64,000 nt of DNA from Methylobacterium sp. J-026. Lineage in GTDB: Bacteria; Pseudomonadota; Alphaproteobacteria; Rhizobiales; Beijerinckiaceae. This document shows, one piece after another, positions 25,744-33,414 of the stretch. The first letter of the stretch is position 1. The number at the start of each line of letters is the position of its first letter. The notes beneath the pieces were generated by a model. That model ran no database searches. It saw only the letters and a list, made by a program, of their open reading frames with translations, and was not told where the DNA came from. The position numbers were made by a program, and so were the translations under genes. Location: assembly GCF_022829585.1 (NCBI RefSeq), contig NZ_JAKSYC010000327.1, forward strand, positions 124,001-188,000. Reading direction: 5' to 3'.

Positions 25744-27219
25744 TCAGCGCGCCAGGACCTTGGCGGCCTCGCGGGTGGTCCCGACCGCCTGAGAGACGTC
25801 GGAGACCGACGTCACGATCGCTCCGATGTTGCCGGTGATGGCGGAGACCGCCCCCGAGGCGCTCTGCATGCTCTCGGCGAGGTCGCGGGTCACCGCGCTC
25901 TGCTCCTCGATCGCCGCCGCGGTGGCCACCACCGTTTCGCGCATCACCGAGACCGAGGCGCCGATCGAGCTGAGCGCCGTCACCACCTCCTGCGAGACCC
26001 GTTGCACGCTGGCGATCTCGCCGTTGATCTGGCCGGTGGCGCGGGCCGCCTGGTCGGCCAGGGCCTTCACCTCGGCCGCGACCACCGCGAAGCCGCGGCC
26101 GGCCTCGCCCGCACGGGCCGCCTCGATCGTGGCGTTGAGCGCCAGCAGGTTGATCTGACCCGCGATGTTCTGGATCAGGCCGACGATGCCGGTCATCGCG
26201 GTGGCGGTGTCGGCCAGCCGCTTGGTGTGGCCGTCGGCGTCCTGGACGCAGGCATAGGCCGTGTCGGTGGCGCCCTGCGAGCGGACGATGCTCTGCGACA
26301 TCTCCGCGACGGAGGCGGCCAGCTCCTCGGCGGCGGCCGCGACGGTCTGCACGTTGTCGGCGGTCGAATCCGCGGCCGCGGAGGCCAGGGTGGCCGCCTT
26401 GGTCGAGTGCGCCACCGCGTGCTCGATCTCGCCGAAGTTGCGGTCGATGAGCGTCCGCAGATCGGCCAGCAGGCGGACCTGCTCGGTGATGTCGGTGGCG
26501 AACTTCACCACCTTGTAGGGCCGACCGGCGGCGTCGAGGATCGGGTTGTAGGAGGCCTGGATCCAGACCTCGCGGCCACCCTTGCCGAGACGCCGGAACT
26601 GGGCGGCCTGATAGGTGCCGTTCCGCAGCGACGCCCAGAACGCCCGATAGGCCTCGCCGTCGCGATAGGCCGGCTCGACGAACAGGCTGTGATGCTGGCC
26701 GATCACCTCGGCGCGGCCGTAGCCCATCGCGGCCAGGAAGTTGTCGTTCGCCTCGATCACGGTGCCGTCGAGGTCGAAGGTGATAACCGCCTGCACCTTG
26801 TGGATCGCCGCGATCTGCCCGGCCCGATCGGCCTCCTCGGTCCGCTGCTGGGTGATGTCGGTGGCGAACTTCACCACCTTGTAGGGCCGGCCCCGGGCGT
26901 CGAGCATCGGATTGTAGGAGGCCTGGATCCAGATCGGGCGACCGCCCCGGCCGACCCGCTGGAACTGCCCGGATTCGAAAGTGCCGGACCGCAGGCGATC
27001 CCAGAAGGCGCGGTATTCCGGCGAATCCCGCTCGGCCTGGGCCATGAACAGGCTGTGGTGCTGGCCGACGACCTCCGGAAGCGTGTAGCCGACCACATCC
27101 AGGAAGTTGCCGTTCGCCGCGAGGATCCTGCCCTGGAGGTCGAACTCGATCACGCCCTGGACCCGGTCGAGGGCCGCCAGCTTGGCATGGGCTTCACGGA
27201 CGTTCAGGCTGGAGAACAT
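25744..27219 (-). CDS. soluble chemoreceptor with two PAS domains
   Basis: A 491-residue methyl-accepting chemotaxis protein without any membrane segment. Two PAS domains (about residues 12-125 and 134-247) are internal duplicates; both contain WIQASYNP followed by GRPYKVVKFATDIT. The PAS core with VVGQHHSLF/VIGQHHSLF resembles BdlA- and Aer-like receptors that sense redox state, oxygen or energy through a bound cofactor. Residues about 260-491 form the signalling coiled coil with the conserved hairpin tip IAGQINLLALNATIEAARAG. It would signal to CheA/CheW from the cytoplasm. No che genes are adjacent. It is divergent from ftsW, with a promoter-like sequence at 27319-27346. Confidence 0.93.
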   Translation of the reverse strand: MFSSLNVREAHAKLAALDRVQGVIEFDLQGRILAANGNFLDVVGYTLPEVVGQHHSLFMAQAERDSPEYRAFWDRLRSGTFESGQFQRVGRGGRPIWIQASYNPMLDARGRPYKVVKFATDITQQRTEEADRAGQIAAIHKVQAVITFDLDGTVIEANDNFLAAMGYGRAEVIGQHHSLFVEPAYRDGEAYRAFWASLRNGTYQAAQFRRLGKGGREVWIQASYNPILDAAGRPYKVVKFATDITEQVRLLADLRTLIDRNFGEIEHAVAHSTKAATLASAAADSTADNVQTVAAAAEELAASVAEMSQSIVRSQGATDTAYACVQDADGHTKRLADTATAMTGIVGLIQNIAGQINLLALNATIEAARAGEAGRGFAVVAAEVKALADQAARATGQINGEIASVQRVSQEVVTALSSIGASVSVMRETVVATAAAIEEQSAVTRDLAESMQSASGAVSAITGNIGAIVTSVSDVSQAVGTTREAAKVLAR

Positions 27220-27568
27220 GGCGCGCGTGCTTCCGCTGGGCGGACCGACCGTCGCCGTGCGGCCGTCAGGGCAGGCTGCACGCCGATCCGCGAATTACAC
27301 GCGAAAGTTGCACTGAGAGATTTAAAATAGAGTGACTTCTGGTCAATATAGAACGGAGGGAAGACCGGTTTCGTGAGGCGAAAACCGTCCCGGGATGGCC
27401 GGTCGGGCGGGTGCAGACGGGACCCCGGCCCGGCAGCTGATCGGCCACCGTCCGGCGGCGAACGGACGGCCGACGGGGCCTGGCATAAGTCTCCGTTTAC
27501 CATTCGCGCACAGGATCCCCCCGACCCGTGCGGACCGGCTTCCGCGCGGCCTGGAGTCGTTGCCCGGC
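27220..27568. promoter_or_regulatory. divergent gap between chemoreceptor and ftsW
   Basis: This gap holds no gene. An A/T-rich block at about 27286-27362 stands out. On the minus strand it reads TTGACC (27346-27341), 16 bases, then TAAATC (27324-27319), a plausible housekeeping promoter for the chemoreceptor gene. The ftsW side is GC-rich except for CCGTTTACCA near 27489-27500. Because ftsW opens the cell-wall gene run, its promoter must be here or in this block, but I could not define it. Confidence 0.4.
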
Positions 27569-28735
27569 ATGATCTCACGCGCCGAACGGACCCCCCTGAC
27601 CGACTGGTGGTGGACGGTCGACCGCGGGCTGCTCGCGGCCCTGTTCGCCCTGATGGTGGCGGGTCTCGTCTTCCTGATGGGCGGCGGTCCGCCGGTGGCC
27701 GAGCGGATCGGCCTGCCGACCTTCTATTTCCTGAACCGTCAGGCGATGTATCTCGCCCCGACCATTCTGCTGATCTGCCTGGTCTCGTTCCTGTCCCTGC
27801 GCGGCATCCGGCGTCTGGCGCTGATGACCTGGATCTGCGGCGTCGCCCTCTGCCTGCTGGCCGGCAAGTTCGGTCCCGAGATCAAGGGGGCGCACCGCTG
27901 GATCCAGTTCGGACCCTTCGGCCTGCAGCCCTCGGAATTCGTGAAGCCGGCCTTCGTGGTTGTGGCCGCCTGGGCCTTCTCCGAGGGCGCGCAGCGCCGC
28001 GACATGCCGGGCGGCATCCTGGCGCTGCTGCTCCTGCCGATCACCATCGTGCCGCTGCTGCTCCAGCCCGATTTCGGCCAGACCATGCTGATTACCATGG
28101 TGTGGTGCGCACTGTTCTTCGTCGCCGGCCTGCACCTGATCTGGGTCGCGGTGCTCGGGGTGCTCGGGCTCGGGGGCGTCTTTGCGGCTTACCTGTTCTT
28201 CCACCACGTGCGCGAGCGCTTCAACAAGTTCCTCGACCGGGATTCGGGCGGCGGCTTCCAGGATTTCTGGTCGCGGGAATCGTTCCGCTCCGGCGGCTGG
28301 TTCGGCACCGGCCCGGGGGAGGGGGTGGCCAAGCGCCACCTGCCGGACGCCCATACCGACTTCATCTTCTCGGTGACCGGCGAGGAGTTCGGCGTGATCG
28401 TCTGCCTGTGCCTCGTGGCCCTGTTCGCCTTCATCGTGCTGCGCGGCCTCAAGCTCGCCCGGCGCACCGACGATACGTTCTCGCGGCTGGCGATCACCGG
28501 GCTGACCACCCTGTTCGGCCTCCAGGCCTGCATCAACATGGCGGTGAACACCCAGCTGATGCCCGCCAAGGGCATGACGCTGCCGTTCGTCTCCTACGGC
28601 GGCTCGTCGCTGATCTCGCTGGCGCTCGGCACCGGCTTCCTCGTCGCCCTGACCCGCAAGCGTCCCCGGACCGTGATGCTCAGCCAGAAGCCCCCCGGCA
28701 CCGCGCCAGCCACCGTCGCCGGGGTGATGCGGTGA
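27569..28735 (+). CDS. ftsW: FtsW, septal peptidoglycan glycosyltransferase
   Basis: The ATG at 27569 gives 388 residues and a short cytoplasmic start (MISRAERTPLTDWWWTVDRG); the open frame extends to 27395 without conserved sequence. FtsW is a SEDS-family polytopic inner-membrane enzyme (about ten helices) that polymerises lipid II at the septum with its partner penicillin-binding protein. SEDS hallmarks are HRWIQFGPFGLQPSEFVK, LQPDFGQTMLI, HTDFIFSVTGEEFG and MTLPFVSYGGSSL. The stop overlaps the murG start (GTGA). The usual upstream neighbours (murF, mraY, murD) are absent; a divergent chemoreceptor gene sits there instead. Confidence 0.95.
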   Translation: MISRAERTPLTDWWWTVDRGLLAALFALMVAGLVFLMGGGPPVAERIGLPTFYFLNRQAMYLAPTILLICLVSFLSLRGIRRLALMTWICGVALCLLAGKFGPEIKGAHRWIQFGPFGLQPSEFVKPAFVVVAAWAFSEGAQRRDMPGGILALLLLPITIVPLLLQPDFGQTMLITMVWCALFFVAGLHLIWVAVLGVLGLGGVFAAYLFFHHVRERFNKFLDRDSGGGFQDFWSRESFRSGGWFGTGPGEGVAKRHLPDAHTDFIFSVTGEEFGVIVCLCLVALFAFIVLRGLKLARRTDDTFSRLAITGLTTLFGLQACINMAVNTQLMPAKGMTLPFVSYGGSSLISLALGTGFLVALTRKRPRTVMLSQKPPGTAPATVAGVMR

Positions 28736-29841
28736 CCGTCTTCACCCCCACGATCCTGCTCTGCGCGGGGGGCACCGGCGGCCACCTGTTCCCGGCCGAG
28801 AGCCTCGCCCATGCCCTGCGCGCCCGCGGGATCCGGGTGGCGCTCGCCACCGACGCGCGGGTCGACGCGATCTCAGGCGAATTCCCCGCCTCCGAAGTGA
28901 TCACGATCGCCTCGGCGACGCCCTCGGGGCGCTCGCTGGTGCAGCGCGCCGGCGCCGTGCTGACCCTCGGCCGCGGTTTCGGCGTGGCCGCCAGGGAGAT
29001 CCGGCGGATCAACCCGGCCGCCATCGTCGGATTCGGCGGCTATCCGACCGTGCCGCCGGTGCTGGCCGGCCAGATCCTGCGGGTGCCCACGGTGCTGCAC
29101 GAGCAGAACGCCGTGATGGGCCGGGCCAACGCCTTCCTGGCCCGGGGCGCCCGGACCATCGCCACCGGCTTCAAGGACGTGCGCGGCGTGCCCGACAGCG
29201 CGCGCGCGCCCCGCATCCACACCGGCAACCCGCTCCGCCCCGCGGTGATCGCGGCGGCCAAAGTCCCGTATCCGCCCTTTGGCGCGGACGATACCTTGCG
29301 GCTCCTGGTGTTCGGCGGCAGCCAGGGTGCCCGGGTCATGGGCGAGGTCGTTCCCGAGGCGATCGCGCGCCTGCCCGAGGCCCTGCGGGCCCGGCTGCAC
29401 CTCGTTCAGCAGGTCCGGCCCGAGGACCTGACGGCGGTCCAGAACCGCTACCTCGCCCTGGGCCTCGCCGGGATCGAGGCGGCCCCGTTCTTCAAGGACC
29501 TGCCGGCCCGCATGGCCGCCAGCCACCTCGTGGTGGCGCGCTCGGGCGCCTCGACGGTCTCGGAACTGGCGGCGATCGGCCGGCCCGCGATCCTCGTGCC
29601 GCTGCCCGGCGCCCTCGACCAGGATCAGGCCGCCAATGCCGCGACCCTCGACGCCATCGGCGCCGCGCTGGCCATCAAGCAGTCCGATTTCACCCCGGAT
29701 CGCCTCGCCGCGGAACTCACCGCCTGCTTCGCGACGCCGGCAAAATTGACCGCGGCGGCCGATGCCGCCAGAAGCGCGGGCATCCACGACGCCGCCGAGC
29801 GGCTGGCCGAGGTCGTCGTCGAGACGGCTGCCCGCACCTGA
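28732..29841 (+). CDS. murG: MurG, lipid II-forming GlcNAc transferase
   Basis: The GTG at 28732 overlaps the ftsW stop; 369 residues. MurG transfers GlcNAc from UDP-GlcNAc to lipid I on the inner face of the membrane, giving lipid II. Family motifs are the N-terminal glycine loop GGTGGHLFPA (13-22), HEQNAVMGRANAFLAR, the second glycine-rich loop LLVFGGSQGARV and the UDP-GlcNAc-binding region RSGASTVSELAAIGRPAILVPLP followed by DQDQAANA. The order ftsW-murG-murC is the standard dcw order. MurC follows after 49 bases. Confidence 0.95.
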   Translation: MTVFTPTILLCAGGTGGHLFPAESLAHALRARGIRVALATDARVDAISGEFPASEVITIASATPSGRSLVQRAGAVLTLGRGFGVAAREIRRINPAAIVGFGGYPTVPPVLAGQILRVPTVLHEQNAVMGRANAFLARGARTIATGFKDVRGVPDSARAPRIHTGNPLRPAVIAAAKVPYPPFGADDTLRLLVFGGSQGARVMGEVVPEAIARLPEALRARLHLVQQVRPEDLTAVQNRYLALGLAGIEAAPFFKDLPARMAASHLVVARSGASTVSELAAIGRPAILVPLPGALDQDQAANAATLDAIGAALAIKQSDFTPDRLAAELTACFATPAKLTAAADAARSAGIHDAAERLAEVVVETAART

Positions 29842-29890
29842 TCCTCAAGGGCTCTCGCACCGGCGATCCCGCCACCAGACGGTTCGACCC

Positions 29891-31297
29891 ATGAAGCTGC
29901 CCGACAAGCTCGGCCCCATCCACTTCATCGGCATCGGCGGCATCGGCATGTCCGGCATCGCCGAGGTGATGCACAATCTCGGCTATACGGTGCAGGGGTC
30001 GGACGCCTCCGACAACGCCAATGTCCGGCGCCTCGCCGAGAAGGGGATGCGCACCTTCGTCGGCCACGACGCCGCGAATGTCGAGGAGGCCGCCCTCGTC
30101 GTCGTCTCCACGGCGATCCAGCGCGACAATCCAGAGTTGCAAGCCGCCCGGGAGCGCCGGCTCCCCGTGGTGCGCCGGGCCGAGATGCTGGCCGAGCTGA
30201 TGCGCTTCAAGTCCTGCGTCGCCATCGCGGGCACGCACGGCAAGACCACGACCACGTCCCTGGTCGCGACCCTGCTGGATGCCGGCAACCTCGACCCGAC
30301 CGTGATCAACGGCGGCATCATCAACGCCTACGGCACCAACGCCCGGATGGGCGCGGGCGAGTGGATGGTGGTGGAGGCCGACGAGTCCGACGGCACCTTC
30401 CTGAAGCTGCCCGCCGACGTGGCGATCGTCACAAATATCGACCCCGAGCACCTCGACCATTTCGGCTCGTTCGACGCCATCAAGGACGCGTTCCGGCGCT
30501 TCATCGACAACATCCCGTTCTACGGCTTCGCGGTGATGTGCATCGACCATCCGGTGGTGCAGGACCTCGTCGGCCACATCGAGGACCGGCGGATCATCAC
30601 CTACGGCGAGAACCCGCAGGCGGACGTGCGCCTGATCGACGTGGACCTGCGCGGCGGCCAGAGCCGGTTCCGGGTGATGATCCGCGACCGCCGCCCCGGC
30701 TACCGGATGGAGATGGAGGATCTGGTCCTGCCGATGCCGGGCAAGCACAACGCGCTCAACGCCACGGCGGCGCTCGCGGTGGCGCACGAGCTCGGCGTGA
30801 AGCCTGAGGCGCTCCGCAACGCGCTGGCCGGTTTCGGCGGCGTGAAGCGGCGCTTCACCCGCACCGGCGAGTGGAACGGCGCGACGATCTTCGACGATTA
30901 CGGACACCATCCGGTGGAGATCAAGGCGGTGCTCAAGGCCGCCCGCGCCTCGACCGAGCACGGGGTGATCGCCATCGTGCAGCCCCACCGCTACACCCGG
31001 CTGCAATCGCTGTTCGACGATTTCTGCACCTGCTTCAACGATGCCGACACGGTGATCGTCGCCCCGGTCTATGCCGCCGGCGAGCCGCCGATCGAGGGCT
31101 TCGACCGCGACAGCCTCGTGGCCGGCCTGCGCTCCCGCGGCCACCGCGACGCCCGGGCGCTCGAGCGGCCGGAGGAGCTGGCGGGGATCGTCGCGGATCT
31201 CGCAAAGCCCGGCGATTACGTGGTGTTCCTCGGCGCGGGCAATATCACGCAGTGGGCCTACGCGCTGCCGGGCGAACTCGCCGCGCGGGGGCGGTGA
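29891..31297 (+). CDS. murC: UDP-N-acetylmuramate-L-alanine ligase
   Basis: MurC adds L-alanine to UDP-MurNAc, the first peptide step of the cell-wall precursor. The ATG at 29891 gives 468 residues, the normal length. Visible are the N-terminal UDP-binding loop HFIGIGGIGMSGIAEVM (11-27), the ATP loop GTHGKTTTTS (114-123), VVEADESDGTF in the central domain and DDYGHHPVEIKAVLKAAR in the C-terminal domain. The enzyme is cytosolic. The next gene (DUF559) begins only five bases after the stop, so it is part of the transcript although unrelated in function. Confidence 0.95.
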   Translation: MKLPDKLGPIHFIGIGGIGMSGIAEVMHNLGYTVQGSDASDNANVRRLAEKGMRTFVGHDAANVEEAALVVVSTAIQRDNPELQAARERRLPVVRRAEMLAELMRFKSCVAIAGTHGKTTTTSLVATLLDAGNLDPTVINGGIINAYGTNARMGAGEWMVVEADESDGTFLKLPADVAIVTNIDPEHLDHFGSFDAIKDAFRRFIDNIPFYGFAVMCIDHPVVQDLVGHIEDRRIITYGENPQADVRLIDVDLRGGQSRFRVMIRDRRPGYRMEMEDLVLPMPGKHNALNATAALAVAHELGVKPEALRNALAGFGGVKRRFTRTGEWNGATIFDDYGHHPVEIKAVLKAARASTEHGVIAIVQPHRYTRLQSLFDDFCTCFNDADTVIVAPVYAAGEPPIEGFDRDSLVAGLRSRGHRDARALERPEELAGIVADLAKPGDYVVFLGAGNITQWAYALPGELAARGR

Positions 31298-31301
31298 GGG
31301 G

Positions 31302-31841
31302 ATGCGCGCGGCCGATCCGGAACGGACCCGCTTCCGGCGGGGCCTGCGCGGATCGCAGACGGAGGTGGAACGCCGTCTCTGGTATCGCCTGCGCGACCGG
31401 CGGCTCATTGGGTTCAAGTTCGTGCGGCAGGAATCAATCGGCCGTTACGTCGCCGACTTCTGCTGCCGGGAAGCACGGCTGATCGTCGAACGCGATGGCG
31501 GCCAACATGCCGGCAGCGCGCACGATCGCGAGCTTGATGCATGGCTGACCGAGCAGGGTTACCGTGTTCTGCGATTTTGGAATACCAAGTTCGTAGACGC
31601 CATCGTAAGCGTTCTGGACACCATCCTGGCCGCGCTTCCCCCCTCTCGCCGCACGCGGGGAGAGGGACGCGACGCCCTCGTCGTCGGCGCGGCGAGCCCG
31701 AAGGGCGAAGGTGAGGGGGCGGCTCCGGTCGAGATACACCCGGAACCGCCCCCTCACCCTCGGCTGCCGCCTCGCTCCAACGACGACAAGGTCGCCGGAG
31801 CCCTCTCCCCGCAGGCGGGGCAAGGGGAGAAACACCCATGA
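31302..31841 (+). CDS. DUF559 (Vsr-like endonuclease fold) protein inserted in dcw cluster
   Basis: The ATG at 31302 gives 179 residues. The first about 110 residues match the DUF559 pattern: RGLRGSQTEVERRLWYRLRDRRL, FKFVRQESIGRYVADFCCRE, ARLIVERDGGQHA and LDAWLTEQGYRVLRFWNTKF. This is the restriction-endonuclease-like fold related to very short patch repair nucleases, with the acidic and QxxK-like positions (YVADF, VERDGGQH) present. Function is not established. From about residue 115 on, the frame runs through a GC-rich palindromic repeat (31640-31830), so the C-terminal about 65 residues (Pro/Gly/Arg-rich) are probably repeat-derived. The stop overlaps the murB start (ATGA). Confidence 0.8.
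   Translation: MRAADPERTRFRRGLRGSQTEVERRLWYRLRDRRLIGFKFVRQESIGRYVADFCCREARLIVERDGGQHAGSAHDRELDAWLTEQGYRVLRFWNTKFVDAIVSVLDTILAALPPSRRTRGEGRDALVVGAASPKGEGEGAAPVEIHPEPPPHPRLPPRSNDDKVAGALSPQAGQGEKHP
31640..31830. repeat. GC-rich palindromic repeat inside the DUF559 3' end
   Basis: A block of inverted repeats overlapping the last third of the DUF559 gene. The strongest is GTGAGGGGGCGG at 31711-31722, exactly complementary to 31746-31757, with an inner CCGG/CCGG pair. Outer arms with CTCTC/GAGAG runs lie around 31641-31667 and 31801-31829. Its composition resembles the intergenic palindromes at 6781, 58811 and 61197, although the sequence is not identical. It is translated here as the tail of the DUF559 protein and ends just before murB. 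Confidence 0.65.
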
Positions 31842-32770
31842 CCGCATCCCTCCACGATCGCATCCGTGCCGCCGCGCCGGACCTCCGCGGGCGCCTGCTC
31901 GCGGACCAGCCTCTGGCCGACCTGACCTGGTTCCGGGTCGGCGGCCCGGCCGAGGTGCTGTTCACCCCGGCCGACGAGGAGGATCTCGCCCGCCTCCTCG
32001 CCGCCCTCGATCCGGACGTGCCCGTCACGGTGATCGGACTCGGCTCCAACCTGATCGTCCGCGACGGCGGCGTGTCGGGCGTGGTGATCCGCCTCGGCGG
32101 CAGGGCCTTCGGCGGAATCACGATCGACGGCGACATCCTCGCGGTCGGCACCGCCGTTCCGGACATGCTCCTCGCCAAGGCGGCGGCCGAGGCCGGGCTC
32201 GACGGGCTCGCCTTCTATCGCGGCATCCCGGGGTCGATCGGCGGGGCGCTGCGGATGAATGCCGGCGCCCATGGCGGCGAGACCACGGACGTGCTGGTCG
32301 AGGCGCGCGGCATCGATCGCCGCGGCGAGCTGTGCACCTTCAGCCACGCCGCAATGGGTTTCTCCTACCGGCATTCGGGGGCCCCAGAGGACGTGATCTT
32401 CACCCGCGCGTCGTTCCGGGGCAGACCCGGTGACCGGGCCGCCATCGAGGCCGAAATGGAGCGTGTCACCGCCGCCCGCGAAGCGGCGCAGCCGATCCGC
32501 GAACGCACCGGCGGTTCGACCTTCGCCAACCCCGCGGGCGGCAAGGCCTGGCAGCTCATCGACGCGGCCGGCTGCCGCGGCCTGACCCGGGGCGGTGCCC
32601 AGGTCAGCCCGATGCACTGCAACTTCCTGATCAACACCGGCGGCGCCACGGCGGCCGATATCGAAGGACTGGGCGAGGAGGTCCGACGCCGGGTGCGGGA
32701 GACGCGCGGCGTCGAACTGCGCTGGGAGATCCGGCGGGTCGGATTGCCGTCGCCGTCTGTAAGTCGGTAA
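31838..32770 (+). CDS. murB: UDP-N-acetylenolpyruvoylglucosamine reductase
   Basis: MurB reduces UDP-GlcNAc-enolpyruvate to UDP-MurNAc with NADPH and FAD. The ATG at 31838 overlaps the DUF559 stop; 310 residues. Motifs seen: WFRVGGPAEVLFTP near the N-terminus, VIGLGSNLIVRDGG and YRGIPGSIGGALRMNAGAHGGE (FAD-binding), then RERTGGSTFANPAGGKAWQLID, which includes the serine proposed to protonate the intermediate. The enzyme is cytosolic. It is followed after 20 bases by an antitoxin-like gene instead of ddl directly. Confidence 0.95.
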   Translation: MTASLHDRIRAAAPDLRGRLLADQPLADLTWFRVGGPAEVLFTPADEEDLARLLAALDPDVPVTVIGLGSNLIVRDGGVSGVVIRLGGRAFGGITIDGDILAVGTAVPDMLLAKAAAEAGLDGLAFYRGIPGSIGGALRMNAGAHGGETTDVLVEARGIDRRGELCTFSHAAMGFSYRHSGAPEDVIFTRASFRGRPGDRAAIEAEMERVTAAREAAQPIRERTGGSTFANPAGGKAWQLIDAAGCRGLTRGGAQVSPMHCNFLINTGGATAADIEGLGEEVRRRVRETRGVELRWEIRRVGLPSPSVSR

Positions 32771-32790
32771 GATGTAAGCCGAGCGCGGGG

Positions 32791-33033
32791 GTGACGAGCA
32801 TGCCGGATCGATCCGCGCGGACGGCCTATTCGAAGGTCTCCGTCAAGAGCCAGACGGTCCTGCCGGTGGAAGTCCGTGAGCACCTGGCGATCGGGCCGGG
32901 GGACCGCCTGCGCTACCGGATTACGCCCGACGGCATTCGGATCGACAAGGCGCCCCTGGACGGCGAGGACCCGTTCGTCGCCTTCACGGAATGGGCCGGC
33001 CCGATCGACGATGAAGATTATGCCGACCTCTGA
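32791..33033 (+). CDS. AbrB/MazE-type antitoxin
   Basis: An 80-residue protein starting at GTG 32791, with an ATG at 32800 as an equally possible start. Residues about 12-50 have the swapped-hairpin AbrB pattern: YSKVSVKSQTVLPVEVREHL, AIGPGDRLRYRITPDGIRI. The C-terminal tail (DPFVAFTEWAGPIDDEDYADL) is acidic, as expected for the toxin-neutralising part. The gene overlaps the following MazF/PemK-type toxin gene by 23 bases, which is typical of type II toxin-antitoxin pairs. The N-terminal domain likely binds its own promoter. The pair lies between murB and ddl, inside an essential cluster. Confidence 0.85.
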   Translation: MTSMPDRSARTAYSKVSVKSQTVLPVEVREHLAIGPGDRLRYRITPDGIRIDKAPLDGEDPFVAFTEWAGPIDDEDYADL

Positions 33034-33376
33034 GACGCCGCACCTGCCGGCCGGGGCCGTCGTGGTCGTGCCGTTCCCCTATTCGGACCGCTTGGCGGAG
33101 AAGCGGCGGCCCGCCGTAATCGTGTCGGGCGGGGCCGTCGCCGAAGCCGGCTATGTGTGGATCGCGATGATCACGAGTGCCCGCAACACGCGCATCGCCG
33201 GCGATGTCCGGATCGACGATACCGCGTCCGCCGGGCTCGGCGTCGCCTCGGTGGTCCGCCCGCTCAAGCTCGCCTGCATCGAACCCGCCCGGATCCTGCG
33301 GCGCGTCGGGACGCTGCCGGACGACACGGCCGCGCAGGTCTACGCCACGATTCGAAGCCTGGTCGGCGCGGCATGA
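33011..33376 (+). CDS. MazF/PemK-type toxin (endoribonuclease)
   Basis: The ATG at 33011, or the ATG at 33020, lies inside the antitoxin gene; 121 residues from the first. The sequence has the PemK/MazF beta-barrel pattern: GAVVVVPFPYSDRLAEKRRPAVIVSG at the N-terminus, then VRPLKLACIEPARILRRVGTLPDD. Members cleave mRNA at short sequences and are held inactive by the cognate antitoxin. The N-terminal arginine loop EKRRPAVIVS is conserved. The ddl gene begins 38 bases downstream (a GTG/ATG overlap at 33373 is also possible), so the toxin is transcribed with cell-wall genes. Confidence 0.85.
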   Translation: MKIMPTSETPHLPAGAVVVVPFPYSDRLAEKRRPAVIVSGGAVAEAGYVWIAMITSARNTRIAGDVRIDDTASAGLGVASVVRPLKLACIEPARILRRVGTLPDDTAAQVYATIRSLVGAA

Positions 33377-33414
33377 GCCGATCCCCCATCCCAAGTCCCG
33401 CCCCGGAGCCTACC

